DNA of 64,000 bases from Balaenoptera acutorostrata. Its lineage: Eukaryota; Chordata; Mammalia; Artiodactyla; Balaenopteridae. The position numbers and the translations under genes are program-made. Below are positions 45,615 to 56,579 of this stretch, one piece after another. The notes beneath the pieces were generated by a model. The model was not told where the DNA came from. It saw only the letters and a list, made by a program, of their open reading frames with translations, and searched no databases. Numbering within the stretch: the first letter of the stretch is position 1; the number at the start of each line of letters is the position of its first letter. The stretch covers positions 14,761,770 through 14,825,769 of the forward strand of contig NC_080070.1 in the NCBI RefSeq assembly GCF_949987535.1, in the 5' to 3' direction.

Positions 45615-45855
45615 TTGGGATTGACATATATACACTATTGATATTACGTATAAAATAGATAACTAATGAGAACCTACTGTATAGCACAGGGAACTCTACT
45701 CAATGCTCTGTGGTGACCTGAATGGGAAGGAAATCCAAAAAGGAGGGGATATGTGTATACGTATAGCTGATTCACTTTGCTGTACAGCAGAAATTAACAC
45801 AACATTGTAAAGCAACTATACTCCAATAAAAATTAAATGAGAAAAAAAATATTTA
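45615..45855 (+). repeat. LINE-1 3'-end fragment, sense
   Basis: 'gggattgacatatatacact', 'acctactgtatagcacaggg', 'gattcactttgctgtacagc' and 'caactatactccaataaaaa'. Same L1 3' terminus as 45027-45145 but longer, with an AT-rich tail region after it. Confidence 0.88.
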
Positions 45856-47399
45856 TGGTAAATATTTTTTAAATAAAATATATTTTAATTTATTATAATA
45901 TATTTAAATTTATAAATTTAATTTTATATGTTTATATATTTAAAAATGAAAACCTGCCTCTTTTATTTAGGCCTTGAATTCCTTACGTGTCAAGGGACTG
46001 TCAGCTCAGACGTAGCACCCTACAGAAGCCCCTGCCTCATCCCAATCGTCCCAGGAGCTGGAGGATTTGGCTCTTGTGAGGGAAAAAGCAAGCCAAAGAA
46101 TTTCTTACCAACTCCCTTCAAGCAAGAATTTTGCTTCTGTGTTCCCCCAACGCCGAGTCCTGTAGCCCTGCCCACGAGAATGAGATTCTCATCCGAGAAC
46201 CACAGGCAGCTTCTGGGTTCTAGAGACTCAAGTCACCCACGATGCATTTTTGCGGAGATGGAAAAATAACCAGGTCGTCCCAGATCAGCAGGAACATCGC
46301 CGCGAGACAATTTAAAAGACGCTCACTCCTCCCTGACAGGTAAGGGTCCAGGCCAGAGCCTGAGTTCGTTTCTATCTCTTCATCTGCCAATTAGTAGACT
46401 GGGCCTCACTGGTAATCGTGCTCTCAGGGTAATGGCTTGTTTAAGTAATCGATGAAGTTTGTTCTCACCGGGGAATCTTAGCACATCAAAAGATGTTGAG
46501 AAAGCCAAAACTCACCTAGAGTCTGAGTTAATCACTTTGTCAAACACAACAAAGGCTGTCTCGCTTTGCTAATAATCCCAAATGAGGTAGCAACCCTCAG
46601 TTAAATAAGGAAACGATGGTGTCTTTAATTAAGGTTTTAAAGAGCTCTGACTCGCTTTTTCACTCCCTTTATTTTTATGAGAATGTCGGGAAACCTGTGC
46701 AGAGCTGGTATCTTCCAAACCTCTCAAGTTCAGGAAGGGCGGGACAGCTTCCCTGAAGTTCATGGGAAGGGATCTGAGGGCTTTAGTGGAGCACAAGGTC
46801 AGTGTGCGTGGCTGTACCCAGCTCCGAGGAAGTTCATCCCGGTGTGTGCCCCCGCGTGAGCCCTAGTACCGCCCCCTGCTCCGGGCTTGGCCCCCGAACA
46901 CGGCCCTCCTTCCCCCGCATCGCTGCCTCAGCCCTTCTGGACAGCACCTCAGAGCCCAGCTGCCCTCCAGATGCCTTTCTGATCCCACTTGTCTCTCGTA
47001 AGGCTCTTCCCAGGCGGCTGAAGCTTCGCCAGCCTCCCGACAGGCCCTCACCCCCTGGCGTCCTCCTCCCCTGCCTCCCGGAGCCCCAGGCCAGATCACG
47101 CAGGCAGGTCAGAGCCCTGGGGCCTGCGTGTCCAGAATAGAAGGCTGGACTTGGTGGTGTGTCGGTCTGAGCCCAGCTGCACAGTCTTTAAAAGGACTTG
47201 GACAACCTTAAGGCCACTTGGAAAGCCAATGAGTAGATGGGGGGATGGGGTCTGGAAGTGGCTCATCTCAGGTCAGCGATACTTAGAGAGTGTGGGTACC
47301 GTACAAAGGGTAAGACACATCTGACCCCCAGAGACTGCATCCTATGGAAAACAAATGGGCCGTGGGGAGGTTTCCCTTGGACTTGGGGAAGCCCTGATA
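45856..47399. other. Unassigned, with AT-rich start and CpG-enriched block
   Basis: 45856-45950 is almost pure A/T. 45971-46339 is bounded by splice-like signals (see findings). About 46800-47110 is GC-rich with more CpGs than elsewhere and a 112-codon plus-strand frame at 46802-47140 without recognisable domains. Confidence 0.4.
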
Positions 47400-47944
47400 A
47401 CTGCCTTCCATGTACTTCTTATCTTACCTAATAACTCCCCATGGCTTCTAAACTGTGCCATTTTTGACTCTTCCCATCAAACCTCATCCGCAATCAATCA
47501 CCATGTACTGTCAATTCTACCTTCAAACCACTTCTCTAGTGAGTTCTCCATACTTCTGACTGGCACTGCCCTATTTCAGGCCATCATTGTCTGTCCCTTG
47601 GGCATGGACTCAATAGAGTCCTGAATTGGCCTCCCAATCTCCAGTTTCTTCCCTCATCCACCAATCTGCCATCCATGCTAGTGCCAGAAGAATCTTGCTA
47701 ACATGCACATCTGATCATGTTGTGGACCGGTTCAGAATTCTTCATTGGCTACCTGTCACTTTTAGACCAACGCTAAACTCCTTTATTTGGCGCAGAAGAC
47801 CTTTGATGATCTGGCCCCAGCCCAACTCCTCAGCCTCGCTCCAAGTGATCTCTGTTCTCAAGCAGTCTTTCATGACTGCTAGTCATACATTGCTAGTTAT
47901 ACCGACTTGTTTCACCCTTCCAGGCTCTTACCCGTGCTCTTCTC
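47400..47944 (+). repeat. L2 LINE fragment, sense (part 1)
   Basis: 'caatcaatcaccatgtactg', 'atctgatcatgttgtggacc', 'ttcttcattggctacctgtc', 'cctttgatgatctggcccca' and 'cagcctcgctccaagtgatc' are in L2 order. Interrupted at about 47945. Confidence 0.88.
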
Positions 47945-48113
47945 CAGGGCCAGGATTAAGGTGACACAAGAGAGGCATCTAGGATGCAAAATTTAAGGAG
48001 GCACTCGCTCCCAGGGATGTGCAGGTGCTGACCCTGCCCCTACACGACCCTGAGAGTGAGTGCCTCCTTAAATCTTGTGTCCCAGGTGCCTGCTTACCTC
48101 ACCCTGCTCCCAG
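47945..48113. repeat. Fold-back (long inverted-repeat) insertion in L2
   Basis: A 169-bp segment whose two halves are imperfect reverse complements over about 65 bp. The core arm atttaaggaggcactc (47991-48006) pairs perfectly with 48058-48073, and pairing continues on both sides with mismatches. It is bracketed by cgtgctcttctc at 47933-47944 and 48114-48125. Family not recognised. Confidence 0.7.
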
Positions 48114-48125
48114 CGTGCTCTTCTC

Positions 48126-48235
48126 TGCCTGGTGCACCCAGCCTTTTTCTCTACCTGGCAAGTCCTGAATTCAAGCCTCTGCTTGAGGGATGCCTCCTCC
48201 AGGAGCCCACCCAAGATTATTCTGGGCACACAGAG
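48126..48235 (+). repeat. L2 LINE fragment, sense (part 2)
   Basis: 'tgcctggtgcacccagcc', 'caagcctctgcttgagggat' and 'gcctcctccaggagcccacc' continue L2 downstream of 47944. Confidence 0.7.
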
Positions 48236-48529
48236 ACATTCTCCTTGGCCACCGGCTCCCTCATGGTAGGGGGATTGCAGACAAAGAACAGGAGAACTTG
48301 GTGTATTGTTTGTAGGAATATAATCCTGCCTAAGTTCATTATTTACTGTACCTGGTTCTGTGTCCATCATGTGGGCTTAGTCATCTGTAGTTAATCCTTT
48401 TGTTTTTATGAAGTCCTTAAAGAACCCTTTAGATGTTGTGAAAGAGAGACATCTGCCTTGAGTGAACCCCAAAAGACAATTACATTTGAGCCCAGAGAAG
48501 GCAGAGGGGGCTACTTTTGCCTCTATATC

Positions 48530-48790
48530 CTGCATAATAATAGCGAACAGTTACAGACTATTTCCCAGGAGCCAGGAGCTGTTCTAAGTGCTTCACACAT
48601 TAACTCATTTATTCCTGTCCACACTGTGTGGGAGGTGCTATTATGATCATCTTTGTTTTGCAGATGGGAAAACTGAGACTCAGAGAGATTAAGGCACTCG
48701 CCCAAGGCTGCACAGCTAGTAAGTAGAGGAGCTGACATTCAAACCCAGGCTGTCTGGCTCTGAGTCTGTGCCCTTAGCTAGTAGCCTCTG
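48530..48790 (-). repeat. MIR SINE, antisense, near full length
   Basis: 'gagctgttctaagtgcttca', 'ttaactcatttattcctgtc', 'tttgcagatgggaaaactga', 'cgcccaaggctgcacagcta' and 'cattcaaacccaggctgtct' give the whole antisense MIR order. Confidence 0.92.
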
Positions 48791-48799
48791 TGTCTCTCG

Positions 48800-49773
48800 T
48801 TTTACATTTGCAGAGCAGCAAATTGCCTAGAACTCGACCAGTCTACAAGACAGGGGGTGTGGGAAGCTTTGCTCACTTCTGTGGAGTAAGGACTCTGATG
48901 CCCCTGTGAAAAGACGGATGCCATTCACGGGACTCTATTATCCCCTGGGATCAAATAACTGATCAGATTTGCCACTGAGTCAGCAGGGCCCCAATACTTG
49001 AAACAAGGACAGGTCAATTTAAAGGGGAGACCTGGCCTGTGCAAAGAATAAAGGAACTGTTTTTTCGCCTGTTGAGTTTCAATATCCCTGAGTAGTCATG
49101 GGTAGGATAAGGAGCATTAGGTACTTGTACTAGGTGCACCGAATGACTCTAAGTTCTTTTATAACTAGCCTAGTAAGCATTCAGAAAATATTTGCCAGTT
49201 GGATTTGACATACATCTTCATAAACCCAGCCAATATTTCCAACTTTCTATTGCACTGTGACCTGCCCAATAGCCTGGAACAGGCCTAGGAAATCCCATTC
49301 TGCCTCCCAGTTTGGCGGATGACTTAAAGAACTTAGGCAATCAAAATAACAAAAGGATATTGTGAGTGTTTCAAAAATTATAATCCCATCGCATTTTGTT
49401 TGTTACTGTAATCCCCATATCTTTGTGTTGACCTAATTCTTGGCAAATTCACTCATTGGCCTTTGATGACCTCATAGCTACAGCGATCAACTGAAGGTCC
49501 AACTGGAAATTGTGTAAAACAAGGTCAAAAGGTGATACCCCAGTCTAAGGTCACCAAGATCTCAGTGCCTTTTGCTCAGTGATGTGGTTGGTTGTGGCTC
49601 TCACCCCCCTGGGCTCTGGACCAGATGTGCAGACCCACGGAACCTGCCTGACCATCTGCATGTCTGACCCATCTGTGTTTGGCCTCTTGCCTGCCTCCTG
49701 TGTTTTATAATGTCTCCCGTTACAGTCCCTGGTCCCAGTCCTGGCTCATCCTGGCCATTCCTATCTCATCGCC
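48800..49773. other. Unassigned non-coding sequence
   Basis: No confident repeat or gene. Confidence 0.4.
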
Positions 49774-50279
49774 TGTATTGGTTATCTAGTGCTGTGTAAC
49801 AAATTACCCCCAATGCCTAAGTGGCTTTAAACAGCAAACATTTGTCATCTCACATGGTTTTCAAGGGTCAGGAATCTGGGAGCGTGTTTCCTGGGAGGTT
49901 TGGGGGTTAGGGTTTCTCATGAGGATACTGTCAAGCTGTCAACTGAGGCTGCAGTGATCTAAAGCTTGCCTGGGCTTAGAGAATCACATTCATGCCCACT
50001 TATGTAGCTGTTGGCAGGCTTCACCATGTGGGCCCTCCGTAGGGCTGCTCATCATGGCAGCGGGCTTCCCCCTAAACAAGCAACCCAAGGCAGAGAGAGA
50101 GCCCAAGATGGAAGCCTCAGACTTTCATAACCTAATCTTAAAAGTGATATACCGTCACCTCTGCTGTATTCTGTTGGTCACTCGACTGACTCTGGAACAG
50201 TGCAGGAGGGGACTAAGCAAAGGTGTGAATACTAGGGGACAAGGATTATTAGGGACCATCTTGGAGGCTGGCTACCACA
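49774..50279 (-). repeat. MLT1-type solo LTR, antisense
   Basis: Starts tgtattggttatctagtgct, passes 'aacaaattacccccaatgcc' and 'caagggtcaggaatctggga', and ends 'catcttggaggctggctacc' plus 'aca'. Flanks tcgcc (49769-49773) and tcacc (50280-50284) fit a 5-bp duplication with one CpG-type transition. Confidence 0.88.
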
Positions 50280-50399
50280 TCACCTATGCCCCAGCATGAA
50301 CAAAGTTGATTAAAGTACATCCTTCTTCCAAAGTTCCACCTTGGGTTTTTCCAGATGGTTACTAAAACTTATGAAGTCTATAAGCTGTTTCCTCCTATG

Positions 50400-50545
50400 A
50401 AGAGATGTAGTTGTTCCATTCTTCATTCCATAAAGTTGTTTTTAGTGCCTACTCTGTGCCAGATGCCATGGTACATCCCCAAGGGAATAGATATCTACTT
50501 GACTTTTACTGGAAAAGTAAAATCAGGGAAACTTCAAACTGAGGT
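50400..50545 (-). repeat. Weak L2/MIR 3'-end fragment, antisense
   Basis: 'gcctactctgtgccagatgc' followed by 'catccccaagggaatagata' suggests an L2 3' terminus in antisense. Short and diverged. Confidence 0.4.
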
Positions 50546-50559
50546 GGAAACCATATGGC

Positions 50560-50720
50560 TGATAATAGCAGCTAACATTTATTAAGCATGTGCTATGGGC
50601 CAGGCATTGTACCAAACACTTTATAAACATGGTGGCCTTTAATCTCCACCAACATCCTTGTTATGTCCATTATACAGATGGGGAAACTGAGACATAGAGA
50701 TCAGCCCCAGTGTCTGACAC
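50560..50720 (-). repeat. MIR SINE, antisense
   Basis: 'agcagctaacatttattaag', 'gctatgggccaggcattgta', 'tgtccattatacagatgggg' and 'aaactgagacatagagatca' give the antisense MIR core. Confidence 0.85.
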
Positions 50721-50839
50721 ACTGGTCAGTGGCCAGCCCGCAGCCTAGGCCTGGTCTCTCTGACTGAACGGCCTGAGCCTCTAGCCAGGCCTCCGACTGG
50801 TCTGTTCTGGCTCAGCAAGGCTGATGAAGGGAAGGAGAC

Positions 50840-51308
50840 TGCAGTCATCTTCTAGGGCTGCTGTAACAGTACCACAAACTGGGGGTTTACAACAACAGAA
50901 ATTTACTCTCTCACAATTCTGGAGGCCGGAAGTCTGATATCAAGATGTCGGCCAGGCCAAGGTCAATCTGAGGCTCCAAGGGAAGACCCTCCCTTGCTCT
51001 TCCTAGCTTCTGGCATTTGCCAGCAATCCTTGGAGTTCCTGTGCAGATACATCATTCCAATCTCAGCCTCCATCCTCACATGATGTTCTCCTTGTGTGTC
51101 TGTGTCTTCACAACATCTTCACTCTGTGTGTCTCTGTGTCCAAATTCCCTCTTATAAGGACATCAGTCCTGGATTAGGACCCACTCTAATTCAGCATGAA
51201 CTTAACTTGGTTGCCCCTAAAAACACACTATTTCCAATTAAGGCCACATTCGGAGGTACCAAGTGACCATGAATTTGGGGGTGGGAGGACACTACTTCAC
51301 CCAGTACA
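50840..51308 (-). repeat. MLT1/MaLR-type solo LTR, antisense
   Basis: 'tctagggctgctgtaacagt', 'acaacaacagaaatttactc', 'caattctggaggccggaagt', 'ataaggacatcagtcctgga' and the end 'cacccagtaca'. Second antisense MaLR LTR within 1.6 kb. Confidence 0.87.
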
Positions 51309-51309
51309 A

Positions 51310-52661
51310 AGACCTTCAGAGCTGTCACCAGCCATGGGAAAGGCCAACACCTGGGTATGTGGATGGGGGCAGGTCTTCCTGTCTGCCCTGTGGTCAGAGG
51401 AGGCAACATGGAAAGAAACTGACTCTAATGAAAGAAAATGCTAATTCAAATACATTTTTCCTTGGCTCACTTTGAATGTTGGGCTTTGGGTTTGTTTGTT
51501 TGTTTGTGGGGATTTTTGTATATTGGGGTGTGTAGTTTTTGGTATTTATTATTAGTATGCTAACTAATCTATATTTTAGTTGTTTCAGTCAGCATATCCT
51601 TTTTATAGCAAAAAAGGAAATGAAAGCTTATGGCTGACTTTGGATTGCAAGAGCATGTCACTGCTGACATTCACCAGCAACTTCCTAGAGCAGAATGTAC
51701 AAAAGCGTATGACAGGGAGGGGCATGGAAGTGAGATAAAAATCTCTTTTTATCTTTCAGAGCTCAAGTTCAGTTCACTGTGTCTAACAGGCCTTGTGATG
51801 CTGGCACTCACCCTTTCTCCTTTCACAGCCACTAGCCAGCACCAAGGGGTAGTTTCTGGAAGGGCAAGCGACAATCCTAAAACATATTTTTTCTTTAATA
51901 ACTCAGTAGGGCCCCAGCGCCCATGAGAATACTTATAGTAATTCTGGAGCAATTTATGTTTTCAGCCATAGCCATGTCTTGGTATAACAGTATACATAAA
52001 TGTTATTGCCAAGTATAGAACAATGAATTTGTCTCAAATGATACAGCTCACAGTCTATAAGGATATCCCCTGCTTGTTGTATTTCAGGGTATGGTGAACA
52101 CACTAGGCTCTCTGCTTTCAGGCTTCCTCTGGTCTTTCTGGACTTCAGAAATGTTTTTCCTCAATCCTGCTTTTCCAGACTAGAATTGGGTCCTTTATGT
52201 GGCAGCTGCTCTCTTCCCTACCCCATCCCTGAATCAATATTTACTCTTCTCAGGGTACGTTGTAGCTCCATCATTGGTCAGTTTCTGATCTCTACTGCTT
52301 ATTCAGCTAGATATTCTCGGGTTCATCCCCAGGCTCAGCCCAGGTCCAAGCTGAGCCCCTACACTGAGCTCACAACCCTGCTTTAGCCCTCTTGGTGCTA
52401 GTTCCTCACTTCACAGCCAAGACCCACTGTGACTCACCATCTCGGTGTCTCAGCTGGCAAACTTCCCATCAATGTCTGTTCTTTTTTCAGAGATCCTTGT
52501 TGTCATTTATGAAAAAAATCCAAACTTCCATTAGCTTTATGTTTTTGTTTTGTTTGCTCTTTGTTTGTTTTTATCTTTGTTTCCTCTTTTGTTTTGTCTA
52601 GTCACTCATGGCCTCTTTCTCTTTTGTCAGAGATCACAACCCACAAGTGCGATCTTCAAGT
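51310..52661. other. Unassigned non-coding sequence
   Basis: No confident repeat or gene. Several T-rich patches with GTTT-type simple sequence at about 51490-51506 and 52540-52600. Confidence 0.4.
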
Positions 52662-52662
52662 A

Positions 52663-53128
52663 TGTGGTAGATTGAATCATTCCTCCCAACTCTTCATGCC
52701 CTCCCTTTATCAAAATTCTACATCATCAGCCTTTGTTCTATGACTTTGAAGTACCTCCCACTACAGTGGAGTCTTCTTCCCCAACTCATTAATGTTAGGC
52801 TTGGGCATGCGGCTTGCTTTAACCAAAGGAATATGGGCAAAAGTGACATTAAGCCACTTTAAGGCTGAGCCCTCAAGAGACATCGCTTATTTCCTGTTGC
52901 ATTTCTTGCATCCCTGTGATCTATCATGAGCAGAACTTTCCTGAAGTATCCTCTTCAGCCTGCACCCCGTCAAAAACCCATGTGGAGCAGATCTGAACCC
53001 CACCCAAGCCTGGAACAGAACTACCCCAGCCAACACACAGACCATGAGAAAAATAAATGTTGTCGTTTGCCAGTGAGTTTGGGGTGGTTTATTACACAGT
53101 GTTATTTCAGCAATAGCTGACTGATACA
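52663..53128 (+). repeat. MLT1-type solo LTR, sense
   Basis: Starts tgtggtagattgaatcattc and has 'tgcggcttgctttaaccaaa', 'gacattaagccactttaagg', 'ctgaaccccacccaagcctg' and 'gtgagtttggggtggtttat'. It ends 'agctgactgataca', the canonical LTR end. Confidence 0.9.
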
Positions 53129-53134
53129 GGGCAA

Positions 53135-53200
53135 TTCTCTTCTCTAGACCTTCATTTCCTTATCTGTAAAATGAGGCCATTGGACTATATTTGAGGTGCT
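53135..53200 (+). repeat. MIR fragment, sense
   Basis: 'agaccttcatttccttatct' and 'gtaaaatgaggccattgg' match the MIR core directly after the LTR. Confidence 0.65.
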
Positions 53201-53779
53201 CAGCCTTTTCTCTACCCCTACACAACTGAGGGCCCTGCCGTAAACCCAACAGTAAGAAACTAAGCATATCAGAGTCAAATACTGCAAAGCACTAAAGAAA
53301 GAGAAGGATTGGGAAATGTGAATTCTGTTTAGGAACCAGGGACTTACTGGTGGCCTTGGAGAGAGTCGTTTCGGTGGGCAATGGAGCAGAAGAAGCCCCA
53401 TTGTAGGGCTGAGGATAGATGGGAAGTGAGAAAGCGAGCAAGCGTGGGGTCTTGACTGGGTAGGGAAGGATGAGATGGAGTGGTGACAGAGGTGGAACAC
53501 ATAGTCGAAGAAGAGGTGGCTGTTGGTTGGCTGGCTCACTTGTATGTTTTAAGATGGGAGAGAACTGAACCTGCAAAGAAACGTTTGCAGTGGCATAATA
53601 AAGGGATAATGAAGGCAGGGGCTTGGACAAGAGTGTGCAGGAAACCAGAGGTCTGGTCTGTGAGAGAGAATAGAGTGAGAACTTACCAGGGTTTACTTAC
53701 TGATTTGCTATGTATCATTCACACTTCAAGTTCTCAAACCCAAGGGTAAGGCAAATGTCAACCAGTGAAACAAAGGATA
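53201..53779. other. Unassigned non-coding sequence
   Basis: Overlapping minus-strand frames (131 and 112 codons) run through low-complexity purine-rich sequence and are likely chance. Confidence 0.4.
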
Positions 53780-53960
53780 CTCTTCTTTCCCAGTCACTTC
53801 TAAACCTGCTGCATTCTGGCGTCTGTTCTTACCACCTCCAACATCACCTAAAACTTCTTAGTTGCTAAATCCAGTAGGTATTTTTTAAACCCCATCTTAC
53901 TTGTTCAAGACCAAAAGCTACCTAATGGTATAAGCCCAAGATCATTCAAAATGAGGCCAC
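53780..53960 (+). repeat. L2 LINE fragment, sense
   Basis: 'ttagttgctaaatccagtag' within a weakly conserved L2 ORF2 segment. Diverged. Confidence 0.45.
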
Positions 53961-54104
53961 GTGTTTGACATATGGCTCTCTTCACTGTTCCCTTCAATGC
54001 AGTCCCGGAGATCATGTGAGAATTCCAAATGGTATTTTAAAACAATAAAATAAAAACCATGATCTACTTACCTAGCACCTATGCGATTATTGTGGAGTAC
54101 AAGC

Positions 54105-54370
54105 CTGCAGTTAATAATGGGGTGACGATAGCTAACACTTACTGAGCATTAACTGTGCCCAGCACTGCTCTGTGTCCACTCATTTAATCCTTCCAGCACA
54201 CTGTGAGGTGAGTACTGTTATTATCACTACTTAAAACTGGGGGAACTGAGGCACAGCGACCTTACAAACTTCCTTAAGGTCACGAAGCTAGCCAGGACTT
54301 GAACCCAGGCAATCAGGTTCCAAAGCCCAAGCGCTGGACCATTACCCATGTGGGGAAAGGCAGCCAAGAG
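54105..54370 (-). repeat. MIR SINE, antisense, near full length
   Basis: 'cactcatttaatccttccag', 'ggggaactgaggcacagcga', 'taaggtcacgaagctagcca' and 'gacttgaacccaggcaatca' in antisense MIR order. Confidence 0.92.
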
Positions 54371-54784
54371 TGAAGTGGTTTTAGTGTGTTTTTTTAAAGG
54401 CAGTGTTGATAAATTAACGTCGGCTAACGTGCTTGGGAATAGGTTATTTTCTTCAATGGGTTCCACAGTCACCTTTGCACTGAGATTTTGTTTAGCAAGC
54501 CTTCCCTCATAAACCGTGCAGAGATGAACTTCAACCCACAGCCCAGCCTTGCCTGAATTCTAAAGATGAAATCTTTTATTGAGATCCAGAGTTCCATTCA
54601 GTGAAATTTTGTTTTATAACATGTAGGGGTGGCAGCTGGCTGCAGTGATATGCATCAAGAAATAAATGGAAATTCTCTATGAGGATGTTCATAGCAACGA
54701 AGAACAGCTAACATGAATTTGTGTCTTCATATGCCAAGCGTGTGCCACACGAAATCCTATACACTGTCCCTCTTCATTCAGCTT
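54371..54784. other. Unassigned non-coding sequence
   Basis: No confident repeat or gene. Confidence 0.4.
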
Positions 54785-55240
54785 CGGTCAACAAATAATT
54801 GAATGCCTATTACCCAGAAGAAATGTACAGGCACCGTGCTAGGCACTTAGGGGAAAGCTGAGTAAGACCCAGTCCTGCTCACCTTCTAATGGGGGAACCA
54901 GGGAAGTGGTACGAGAGAGAGAGAGAAGGTACCGGGTGTGGTAGGGCCAAGACCACAGGAGATGCGGGGCTCTCACGGGAATGAAGGGGCGAAGAGCACC
55001 CCAGGAGAGGGAAGGAAATTGAGGGCGAACAGCATGGCATGGGGAAGGAACTGTGAGCGCTGGAGAGCCAGATGCCGGGTGAGGAGGTGACCAGGCGGAA
55101 GTGGATGGGACCAGGTCAGAGAGGGCCTCCCGCGCCAGCCAGGGAGAACGGTTCCCCAGGCGGGGAGGGCCACGGGAGGGTTTTCTGAAGCAGCGGTGAG
55201 ATTCTGGTGTGTTCTTCCAGCTACAGAGTTGGAGGACAAA
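54785..55240 (-). repeat. L2 LINE 3' region, antisense
   Basis: 'caacaaataattgaatgcct', 'gcaccgtgctaggcacttag', 'caggtcagagagggcctccc' and 'gggttttctgaagcagcggt' are the antisense L2 3' region. The 176-codon minus-strand frame at 54839-55369 lies over this repeat, which argues against it being a gene. Confidence 0.8.
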
Positions 55241-56579
55241 TTTGAGGGGCACAAGACACGAGGTAGGGAAACCAGTTGGGTGTCTATTTCCAGCCAAGGG
55301 ATGCTCTTGAAATCCCGAACTACAGGAGTAGAAGAGCAGAAAGAGGGGAAAGAGGGATTCAGGCACCACTTAGGAAACAAGACTGGGTTAACTGTGAGGG
55401 GTGAGGGAGAGCTGGCCTGGGGGGCCGGGTGGAAAAGATGCCGTACGCTGAGAGCCAGGGACTGTCAGCCCTCTCTTATCAGTGAGGAAACTGGCAAGGA
55501 TGGAGTGACTTGCCCAAGGTCCTCCACTGGAAAAAGTGTATCTGCCCTCATCTGGAAAGGACTTGCTGATTTCCACAGTGCCATATTTCTCCTAAGAACT
55601 TCCCAATTATCTCCTTCTATCCTTCCTTATATCATGAGACGATGTTACCAATTTTGGTCACTCTCTGTGTACAGACAGGGTTGAAACCATTAAATGTATA
55701 ACTGACTAAGCTTTACAATGCTTACGGCCTGGGCTTCCCGGATGCCTATTGATTGGCGAAGATAGGAAGGGGGTACGTGAGACATTTTCAACATTGCAAA
55801 GAGCCTAAATGTAAATTGTGCCTTTATTGACAATAAGATTGTGCAGGTTAACTAAAATGTCAAGTTTCTTTGCTTCGCAGTAGAATTATAACTTGGTACA
55901 CTAATGCTGGCTCTCTCATTGATCACTGTTCTCATTGGCAGGGCTTCCATCGGCTTGTCTTTGAATAATTAAAATGGGAAAATAAATCATTCATTACTTA
56001 AATATACATCATTGTTTGGACAATAGAACACAGGACCTATGGGTAAATAATATAAACAGTAGATGTTGGTGAAGAGTTTAGATAGCGGTGCTTTGAACTG
56101 TGGGGATTAGCGGTTAATAAAACAGTGAAGAAGGAAGTATTTGTCCTTTGATGCGTCTGCTGGGGGCTGGATGTCTCCCCTTCCCTACACTGTGGTCAGG
56201 ACACCCCGCTCACACACCAAGTGTTCTGTGCTCCCCACATACCTCATCTTCTAAATGGCTGTGTCCTGCTTTCTATCCCATCCCTTCCTTTTGCATCAGA
56301 GCCTTGCTCTTTGATTTCTAACGTGACAGTTACTTAATGTATCTGAGTTCGTGGGCATGTGATCCATAGCCCATCAGTGAGGTAGAACCAGCACATAGCC
56401 TAGAAAGCCTTCAGCATTCAATGAGGGTATGAACTAAGAAGGAATTTATTTACCCTTTCAATGACCCGCATGCAAAGCATTCTGCCAGATGTTGAGAACG
56501 TGGTGGCACTAGTGTGCTAGTCAGAGGGAGACTGGCTCGCACGCGCACGTGACGGCAGTCGTTTGGCAGCAGCGTCATG
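55241..56579. other. Unassigned non-coding sequence
   Basis: A MIR-like fragment may lie at about 55480-55540. 55800-56060 is AT-rich with paired SOX-like motifs (see findings). The 162-codon frame at 55196-55684 begins inside the adjacent L2 and has no recognised domain. Confidence 0.4.

Noticed and set aside
45856..45950. AT-rich tract as a possible origin or matrix-attachment region
   Set aside because: It directly follows the A-rich end of a LINE-1 3' fragment and is more simply explained as expanded tail and low-complexity AT sequence.
46802..47140. 112-codon proline-rich frame in the GC-rich block
   Set aside because: GC-rich DNA has few stops, so a frame of this length is expected by chance. 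No domain or codon signal was seen.
54839..55369. 176-codon minus-strand open frame
   Set aside because: It lies over an antisense L2 3' region and low-complexity sequence, overlaps another long minus-strand frame (54973-55380), and shows no recognisable domain.
55196..55684. 162-codon plus-strand open frame
   Set aside because: It starts inside the L2 fragment and crosses a MIR-like block. Composition and context give no support for a gene.
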